Shown here piece by piece: positions 58,613 to 64,000 of a stretch of 64,000 bases of DNA. Numbering within the stretch: the first letter of the stretch is position 1; every line of letters starts with the position of its first letter. Source of the DNA: Hyphomonadaceae bacterium (GTDB lineage: Bacteria; Pseudomonadota; Alphaproteobacteria; Caulobacterales; Aquidulcibacteraceae); contig JAHDXR010000016.1 of assembly GCA_023384105.1 (NCBI GenBank), positions 1-64,000 of the forward strand. The letters run 5' to 3'. Position numbers and translations under genes: made by a program. Under the pieces are notes generated by a model. The model worked only from the letters and a program-made list of their open reading frames with translations. It made no database searches and was not told the origin of the DNA.

Positions 58613-58637
58613 ACCGAAACTGTATATCGTGATTTAG

Positions 58638-58666
58638 AGGGCGGGTCGCTGCAAGCGGCCCGCCCT
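58638..58666 (+). terminator. GC-rich hairpin terminator after ctrA
   Basis: AGGGCGGGTCGC and GCGGCCCGCCCT form a 12-bp stem (one T-G wobble) around a 5-nt loop, 26 bp after the ctrA stop. Few Ts follow, so termination may be weak. Confidence 0.6.
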
Positions 58667-58716
58667 TGGCGTATTGTCGCGCTGCATGTTCGAGCGAACG
58701 GAGGCGCGTAACACAC

Positions 58717-60216
58717 ATGATCGGCCGGCGCGAACTCCTGCTGGGCGGCGCGAGCGCGCTTGCAGGCTGCGTCGCGCGCATTCCCACCGCCGGCGGCGAC
58801 GCGGACCTGCGCGCCGTGGCCGCCCGGCTGGCGCGGGCGGCGCCTGCGGACCGCGCTGGCGCGCTTCGGCGCATCGACGCGGCGCGGCTGTCGCCCGAGG
58901 GCCGCATCCTCCATGCCGCCCTGCTTCCCGGCGCGGAAGCGGATGCGGCGCTGTCGCGGTTCGCCTGGGGTGCGGACGGGCGGCCCTACGCCGTCACGCA
59001 TCGCGCAGGCGCCTATCGCGCCGCCGCGCGTGGAGAAGAAGCAGCGCGGGCGGTCGAGGCCGACACCGAGAGGCTGCGCGCCGACGCGGCGCGCGGCGTC
59101 ATCGCGCCGGATTTCCTGATCGATGAAACCATCGCCGCCGTCGAAGCGGCGATACGCACGGCGGCGGACGACCCACCGCTGACCCAGGCGCTTCGGCGCC
59201 AGTTCGACGCATTGCGCGAGCTGCGCGCGCGGGCGAGCGGCGAAGCCGGAACCTGGCGCTTGCCGGACGGCGAGGCGTGGTATGCGCAGGCGCTACAGCT
59301 GCAGCTCGGCGCGCAGGCGGATCCGCGCGAGGCGCACGCGCAGGCGCTGCGGCGCTGCCGCGACCTGCAGGCTGAAGCCGATGCGCTGTTGCGCGCACAG
59401 GGGCTGACGCAGGGCGATGTGGCGGCGCGGCTGCGCGCGCTGGCGCGGGACGAACGGCATCTGTTTGCGGACAGCGCCGAAGGCAAGGCCGCAGCCGTCG
59501 CCTTCATGAACGATCGGCTCGCCCGAATGCGGCCGCTGCTCGCCGGCGCGATCGACGGCGCCGACGATGCGCCCGCGCGGGTCGTGCTGCTGCCCGCGGC
59601 GCAAGAGGCCGACGGCGCGGGCGGGCGCCGGCAAGGCTCCGACTATCTCGTCGACTTGGGCGCGATCCGCAGGCGTTCGCGCTGGACGCTGCCGAGCGTC
59701 GTTTTTCACGAGCTGATCCCCGGCCACGTTCTGCAAGCTCATTATCAAGGCGACGCTATCCTACCGGCGCTGCAGCTCCGCTATGCCGCCGGGTATAGCG
59801 AAGGCTGGGCCACGTACGCCGAACAGCTGGCGGACGAAGCCGGCGCCTACGCCGACGATCCGCTCGGCCGCATCGGCTATGTGCAGTGGACGCTGTTCCG
59901 TCTCGCGCGCGTCGTCGCCGACACCGGCCTGCACGCGATGCGCTGGAGCCGCGCGCGCGCCGTCGAGGAAATGCGCACGCTGCAGGGCGACAGCATCGCC
60001 TTCGTCCGCATCGAGGACGATGTCGCGCGCATGGCTGCTCAGCCGGGCGCCTACGCCGCGCAAGGTCTTGCGGCCATGCACATCGCCGAGCTGCGCGAGC
60101 GCATGCGCCGCTCAGTCCGCGGCTTCGACCTTCCTCGCTTCCACGCCGCCGTGCTGCGCCGCGGCCCCCTCGCCCCGCCCGGACTGGATCAGGCCGCAGG
60201 CGCCGCCTTCACCTGA
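58717..60216 (+). CDS. DUF885-family predicted secreted metallopeptidase
   Basis: This 499-residue protein of the DUF885 family has an N-terminal RR-type lipoprotein-like signal (MIGRRELLLGGASALAGC), then a helical domain, and the motif HELIPGH (in VVFHELIPGHVLQAHYQGDA) with EGWATYAEQLADE and FRLARVVADTGLHAMRWSR following. The HExxxGH and EGW motifs suggest a metal-dependent peptidase. GGAGG lies 12 nt upstream of the ATG at 58717; the frame is open to 58666. The lipobox-like LAGC suggests a periplasmic lipoprotein. It stands convergent to a TonB receptor. Function unproven. Confidence 0.82.
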   Translation: MIGRRELLLGGASALAGCVARIPTAGGDADLRAVAARLARAAPADRAGALRRIDAARLSPEGRILHAALLPGAEADAALSRFAWGADGRPYAVTHRAGAYRAAARGEEAARAVEADTERLRADAARGVIAPDFLIDETIAAVEAAIRTAADDPPLTQALRRQFDALRELRARASGEAGTWRLPDGEAWYAQALQLQLGAQADPREAHAQALRRCRDLQAEADALLRAQGLTQGDVAARLRALARDERHLFADSAEGKAAAVAFMNDRLARMRPLLAGAIDGADDAPARVVLLPAAQEADGAGGRRQGSDYLVDLGAIRRRSRWTLPSVVFHELIPGHVLQAHYQGDAILPALQLRYAAGYSEGWATYAEQLADEAGAYADDPLGRIGYVQWTLFRLARVVADTGLHAMRWSRARAVEEMRTLQGDSIAFVRIEDDVARMAAQPGAYAAQGLAAMHIAELRERMRRSVRGFDLPRFHAAVLRRGPLAPPGLDQAAGAAFT

Positions 60217-60221
60217 AAGAA

Positions 60222-60249
60222 GCGGGCGCCGGCCGAAGCCGACGCCCGC
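60222..60249. terminator. hairpin between convergent genes
   Basis: GCGGGCGCCGGC and GCCGACGCCCGC form a 12-bp stem (one mismatch) with a CGAA loop, 6 bp after the DUF885 stop. It may terminate both transcripts. Confidence 0.55.
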
Positions 60250-60271
60250 GTTCGCGAGGCGTAGAGGATGC

Positions 60272-63052
60272 TCAGTACGTGTAGCGGACGCCGAAGAAGT
60301 ATGAGCGGCCGTACTGGTGGTAGAACGACAGCCGGTCGTCGGGGGTCAGATAGTCGTAGCGCGCTTCGTCGGTCAGATTGATGCCTTCGAGCGTCAGCGC
60401 GAAGTTGTCGTTGATGTTCCAGCGCGCCGAGGCGTCGATGTTGAAGCTGCTTGCGGTTTCCTCCGTGGCGTTGCCGTCGCGGCCGGGCAGGTTGGTCGGG
60501 AAGCTGCTGCGATAGGCGCCCGAGACGCGCGCGCTGAAGCGATCGTCTTCGTAGTAGACTGTCAGATTGTAAGACTCATCCGACTGGTTGGTGAGCTGAC
60601 CCGAATAGGTCACCGCGCCCGATGCGTTCAGATAGTCGATGTCGGAATAGACGCGCGTGTAATTGCCGAGGAAGCCGGTGTTCGCCAGCAGACCCGGCAG
60701 GAACGTGAACGGCAGCTGCAGCGAGATCTCGTAACCCGAGACGGGGCCGCCGGGCGTATTGCGCGGCACGTTGAAGCCCCAATAGAAGTTCGGGTCGTCG
60801 ATCACGTCGCAGGTCAGCGGATATTGCGCGCCGCACGCGGCGATGCCGACGCTGTCCGGCAGGCCGAACGGATTGCCGGTGAACGGCGCGGTCTCGCGCA
60901 CGGTCTGCACGAAGCTGTCGATCTCGCGGTGGAACAGCGCCACCGAGAACAGACCGCCCTCGGCGAAGTACCACTCGGCCGCGAGATCGTAGGCGTTCGC
61001 CCGGATCGGATCGAGATTCGGGTTGCCGGCGGTGATCGTGCGGTTGGAGCCGGAGACGGATACGGACGGGTTCGGGTTCAGCGAACCGAGACCCGGACGC
61101 GACATCACCTTGGCCGCGGCGAAGCGGAACAGGATGTCCTCGGCCGGCTCGAACACCAAGTTCAGGGCGGGCAAAAAGTCCTCGTAATCGCGGCTCACCG
61201 TCGTCGTCGTGTCGACGCCGCCGATGATCGAGCGGCCGCTCGAGGTCTGGTCGGTCTGCACCCAGCGTGCGCCGAGATTGCCGCGGAAACCGACATCGCC
61301 AAGGCGCGTGTCCCAATCCACCTGGCCATAGACGCCAAGCGTCTCTTCCTCGACCGAGCGGTTGTTGGCCAGCTGCGGCGTCGGCGACAATGGGAACACG
61401 GTCTCGTCGTAGAGATTCCACGCCGCGGCCGCAGCGCCGATATCCGGAATGAGCCAGGTCACGCCGTTATAGGTGATCAGCTGGCTGTAGTCCGCGACCG
61501 GCGTCGCCGCGGCGAAACCGGGAATTGTCGCCTCGATATTGGCCGTGCTGTTCGGCACGCCGTTCCAGCGCCGGCGCTCGGTCGTCTCGAACTCGTACGA
61601 ACGATAGTTGAGGCCGCCGCTCAGCGTGAACACCTCGTTCAGCTCGAACGTCAGATCACCCTGCGCCGTCGTATAGGCGTTGTAGGTCGATTGCGGACGC
61701 AGGCGGATTTCCTCGAGCCCCCATGTCGCCGGATCGGTCAGGTCGACGCCGAAGCCGAAGGTCGGCGACGTGCCGTTGCCGCGGAAATCGTAGGAATAGC
61801 CGTCGACAAAGCCGGTCGGCCCGCCCGCGCGGAACAGCAGCGTGGTCTGGATCGGGTTGACGTGATCGGACTCCGCCCAGCCCACCAGGCCGCGGAAGCT
61901 CAAGCGATCGTTGAAGTCGTGATCGGCTTCGAGCGTGATCTGGGTGAACTCGGTCTGCAGTTCGTCGTGGCGCAGCTCGCTGCGCAGAACCACGTCGTCC
62001 AATTCGGCGTAAACGATCGAATTGCCTTCGATCTCCGCGTCGATCACGTCGATGCCGCCGACGCCGACCGTCAAGTTGGATTGCAGGAAGGTTTCGCGGC
62101 GCGAGCCTTCGAAATTGGAGTAGAGCCCGCTGAGCGTGAAGGTCGTATCCCGCGACGGCGACCATTGCAGCGCGCCGGTGAGGCCGAGACGCTCCTGCTC
62201 GTGCTCGTACACGTCAAAGCGCGGCAGGCGCGGGCGGAAGGCGGCGTTGAGCGTCGCGGTCGGAATCGAGCTGGAGTTGTTGGCGTCGTTGAGGCCGCCG
62301 AACGCGGCCCAGCGAACCGTGCTCGCCCCCTCCTCGCGTGCTTCGCGGCTCGAATAGGCCGCGGAGAACAGCGCGCCGAAGCGGCCGCCGCCGCTCAGGT
62401 CCCAGCGGTTGCTGATCAGGAACGCCGCCCGCGGATCGGTGCTCTCGGAGAGATCGTTGTACTGCGCCTGGCCGGTCGCGGCCATGGTGAAGCCGGCATA
62501 GTCGAACGGCAGCGACGTGCGCAGGTCGACGGTGGCGCCGAGCGAGCCTTCTTCGATCTCGGCCGAGGCGCTCTTGCGCACGGTGATGCTGTTGAACAGC
62601 TCGGAGGCGAAAATGTTGAAGTCGAACGCACGGTCGCGATTGTTGCCGCCGGCCGCGTCGGTCGCGCCCGTCGTGGTCAGCGTCTCCATGCCGTTGATGC
62701 GGACGCGGGTGAATTGCGGGCCGAGACCGCGCACGGTGATCTGGCGGCCTTCGCCGGCGTCGCGGGCGATGGCGACGCCCGGAATGCGCTGGATCGACTC
62801 GGAAAGGTTGGAGTCCGGAAAATCGGCGATGTCTTCGGCCACGATCGCATCGACCATGCCGGTCTCGGCGCGCTTCACCTCGATGGCGGCCCGAATGCTG
62901 CCGCGGAAGCCGGTGACGACGATTTCCTCGCCGGCGTCATCGGCGTCCTGAGCATGGGCGACCCCGCCTACGCCAAAGCCAACCGCCATGGCGAGCGCCG
63001 CCAACGAAGCGCCGCCAAAGCCCCAACGAGTCTTGCTAGACTTTTCCGCCAT
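60272..63052 (-). CDS. TonB-dependent receptor (Caulobacter-type, large)
   Basis: This TonB-dependent transporter has 926 residues. The signal peptide ends VGGVAHAQ, followed by EEIVVTGFRGSIRAAIEVKRAETGMVDAIVAEDIADFPDSNLSESIQRIPGVAI, the opening of the large Caulobacterales/Sphingomonad receptor group often tied to carbohydrate use. The plug and barrel end in the aromatic RSYFFGVRYTY. I chose the ATG at 63052, since GGGGAGGG lies about 7 nt upstream; the frame is open to 63154. Upstream of it are ACCGGTGTC repeats (63153, 63209). The downstream-facing neighbour on the right is an amidohydrolase. Ligand unknown, likely a glycan or peptide. Confidence 0.93.
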   Translation of the reverse strand: MAEKSSKTRWGFGGASLAALAMAVGFGVGGVAHAQDADDAGEEIVVTGFRGSIRAAIEVKRAETGMVDAIVAEDIADFPDSNLSESIQRIPGVAIARDAGEGRQITVRGLGPQFTRVRINGMETLTTTGATDAAGGNNRDRAFDFNIFASELFNSITVRKSASAEIEEGSLGATVDLRTSLPFDYAGFTMAATGQAQYNDLSESTDPRAAFLISNRWDLSGGGRFGALFSAAYSSREAREEGASTVRWAAFGGLNDANNSSSIPTATLNAAFRPRLPRFDVYEHEQERLGLTGALQWSPSRDTTFTLSGLYSNFEGSRRETFLQSNLTVGVGGIDVIDAEIEGNSIVYAELDDVVLRSELRHDELQTEFTQITLEADHDFNDRLSFRGLVGWAESDHVNPIQTTLLFRAGGPTGFVDGYSYDFRGNGTSPTFGFGVDLTDPATWGLEEIRLRPQSTYNAYTTAQGDLTFELNEVFTLSGGLNYRSYEFETTERRRWNGVPNSTANIEATIPGFAAATPVADYSQLITYNGVTWLIPDIGAAAAAWNLYDETVFPLSPTPQLANNRSVEEETLGVYGQVDWDTRLGDVGFRGNLGARWVQTDQTSSGRSIIGGVDTTTTVSRDYEDFLPALNLVFEPAEDILFRFAAAKVMSRPGLGSLNPNPSVSVSGSNRTITAGNPNLDPIRANAYDLAAEWYFAEGGLFSVALFHREIDSFVQTVRETAPFTGNPFGLPDSVGIAACGAQYPLTCDVIDDPNFYWGFNVPRNTPGGPVSGYEISLQLPFTFLPGLLANTGFLGNYTRVYSDIDYLNASGAVTYSGQLTNQSDESYNLTVYYEDDRFSARVSGAYRSSFPTNLPGRDGNATEETASSFNIDASARWNINDNFALTLEGINLTDEARYDYLTPDDRLSFYHQYGRSYFFGVRYTY

Positions 63053-63152
63053 CACGAGTCCCTCCCCGGGAGGCCGGACCGGACCGCGGATAGCCCCGAG
63101 CCCGTCAAGCCTTCGTTTCATCCCTATGACACCGCTATCTTCGGTCTTTGCC

Positions 63153-63217
63153 ACCGGTGTCTATTTATCGATAACCCGAGCCCAGACCGGATTGCAAGGC
63201 AAAAAGCTACCGGTGTC
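63153..63217. promoter_or_regulatory. TonB receptor promoter region with ACCGGTGTC repeats
   Basis: ACCGGTGTC occurs at 63153-63161 and again at 63209-63217, 56 bp apart, with the palindrome TTATCGATAA (63165-63174) between. ACCGGT-centred operators are typical of LacI-type regulators of sugar receptors. TTGCAA is a possible -35 (63193-63198, minus strand). Confidence 0.45.
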
Positions 63218-63264
63218 GGAGCCTCTTTTTGACTTGTGCGCCTCCATTGCCCCGCGGCGCCCGG

Positions 63265-64000
63265 TCAGAGCCCCAAATACGTGACGCGGCCGTCACAGAC
63301 GGTCAGCACCGCCTGGGCCCCGGGAATGGCGGCGGGGTCCGCTGCCATGAGGTCCGCCGAGAAAGCGCTCAGGTCCGCCCGCAGTCCCGGCGCGATCGCT
63401 CCGCGCCCGGCCTCGGCGAACGTGGCGTAGGCCCCGCCCCGCGTGAGCATCGCCAGCGCCTCGGCCCGGCTGACCGCCTGCTCCAGGCCCCAGTTCTCGG
63501 CGGCGAAGCCGGAGAGATCATGCCGGTGGCATGCGGCATAGAACTCGATCAGCGGGTCGCCTTTCTCCACCGGCGCGTCGCTGCCGGCGGCGAGGCTCGC
63601 GCCGCTGTCGAGCAGCGCGCGCCAGGCATAGGCGCCGGCGAGACGGTCGGGGCCGAGCCGAGCCGGCGCGAAGTGGAGATCGCTGATCGCGTGCGAGGGC
63701 TGCATCGACGCGATCACGCCTTGTGCGGCGAAGCGCGGGATGTCCTCGGGCGCGATCACCTGGGCGTGCTCGATGCGCCAGCGCGCGGCGCGCAACGCGG
63801 CGGGATCGTCGGCGAATGCATCGCGATAGGCGTCGAGCACCAGGCGGTTGGCGCGGTCGCCGATGGCGTGGGTGGCGATCTGCACGCGCGCGGCGCGGGC
63901 GCGCGCCAGGAACGCGCGCAGCTGATCGAGCGGCGTCACCAGCAGCCCCCCGGTCGGCGCGTCGCTGTAGGGCGCCAGCAGCGCCGCGCCGCGCGAACCC
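63265..64000 (-). CDS. amidohydrolase of the YtcJ type, 5' end missing at window edge
   Basis: This is the C-terminal portion of a metal-dependent amidohydrolase whose start lies beyond the right edge. The frame is open to the edge and reads GSRGAALLAPYSDAPTGGLLV, then VQIATHAIGDRANRLVLDAYRDAF with the metal-binding His, RIEHAQVIAPEDIPRFAAQGVIASMQPSHA, LAAGSDAPVEKGDPL (catalytic Asp) and the C-terminal strand ending VTYLGL. This is the YtcJ/exoenzyme regulatory AepA-like group. About 244 residues are seen of a family of 530-570. Its stop lies about 210 bp from the TonB receptor start, on the same strand, so it may be in the same operon. Confidence 0.9.
   Translation of the reverse strand, partial: GSRGAALLAPYSDAPTGGLLVTPLDQLRAFLARARAARVQIATHAIGDRANRLVLDAYRDAFADDPAALRAARWRIEHAQVIAPEDIPRFAAQGVIASMQPSHAISDLHFAPARLGPDRLAGAYAWRALLDSGASLAAGSDAPVEKGDPLIEFYAACHRHDLSGFAAENWGLEQAVSRAEALAMLTRGGAYATFAEAGRGAIAPGLRADLSAFSADLMAADPAAIPGAQAVLTVCDGRVTYLGL

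Noticed and set aside
60317-63232. 971-codon plus-strand open frame antisense to the TonB receptor
   Set aside because: Mirror of the receptor gene; no signal peptide or known domain, Arg/Val/Ala repeats only. High GC content makes long open antisense frames common here.

Overview
The window reads as one piece of chromosome from a high-GC alphaproteobacterium of the Caulobacter type (Caulobacterales, probably close to Hyphomonadaceae). The evidence is a CtrA response regulator with Asp51 and an Ala-rich C-terminus next to fliI-fliJ, a SciP/DUF1153 gene between flgE and fliF, and the gene order fliF-fliG-fliH(flbE)-fliN-flbD-flhA, with sigma-54 type promoters and GANTC sites. TonB-dependent receptors are also typical of the group. 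The taxonomic call is inference from gene content; no 16S gene is present.

Layout. (1) 0.2-7.3 kb: a sulfate uptake operon on the minus strand (outer-membrane porin, two tandem sulfate-binding proteins, CysT, CysW, CysA) preceded by an Rrf2-family regulator. (2) 7.7-31.3 kb: an accessory catabolic block of about 20 genes. It holds a C45-type acyltransferase/amidase, an enolase-superfamily enzyme, two SDRs, two beta-keto acid cleavage enzymes (BKACE), two class III aminotransferases resembling beta-amino-acid transaminases, an M20 amidohydrolase, proline iminopeptidase, a serine beta-lactamase-fold hydrolase, a hydroxypyruvate-isomerase-like protein, a hydroxyacid dehydrogenase, an SMP-30 lactonase, a CPBP membrane protein, a GPH-type symporter, a TonB receptor, a TetR regulator and an AceE-like thiamine-dependent enzyme. 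The same palindrome, ATGACY-N4-RGTCAT, lies at every promoter of this block (five good copies plus one degenerate copy). I therefore read the block as one TetR-controlled regulon that imports and degrades an amide- or peptide-like compound containing a beta-amino acid. (3) 31.6-39.9 kb: housekeeping and hypothetical genes (tRNA-Met, Lrp, C13 peptidase, DUF3754, DUF2332, thiolase, alpha/beta hydrolase, mnmA), with several copies of a palindromic repeat that begins GGACCGCCGGCG. One diverged copy lies inside mnmA in frame. (4) 39.9-58.6 kb: flagellar hook, basal body and export genes with their cell-cycle regulators FlbD, SciP and CtrA. (5) 58.7-64.0 kb: a DUF885 protein, a large TonB-dependent receptor and an amidohydrolase cut by the right edge.

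How the parts work together. The sulfate operon forms a complete path from outer membrane to cytoplasm. In the catabolic block, hydrolases would free a beta-amino acid, the aminotransferases would make a beta-keto acid, and BKACE would split it with acetyl-CoA to acetoacetate and an acyl-CoA. A dienoyl-CoA-reductase-like SDR and dehydrogenases would finish the chain. This pathway is inferred from families and shared operators. In the flagellar block, divergent sigma-54 promoters feed flgK-flgL and fliK-flgD-flgE and would answer to FlbD, encoded in the fliF operon, while CtrA is encoded beside fliI-fliJ. Gene functions are assigned from remembered family motifs, without database searches.
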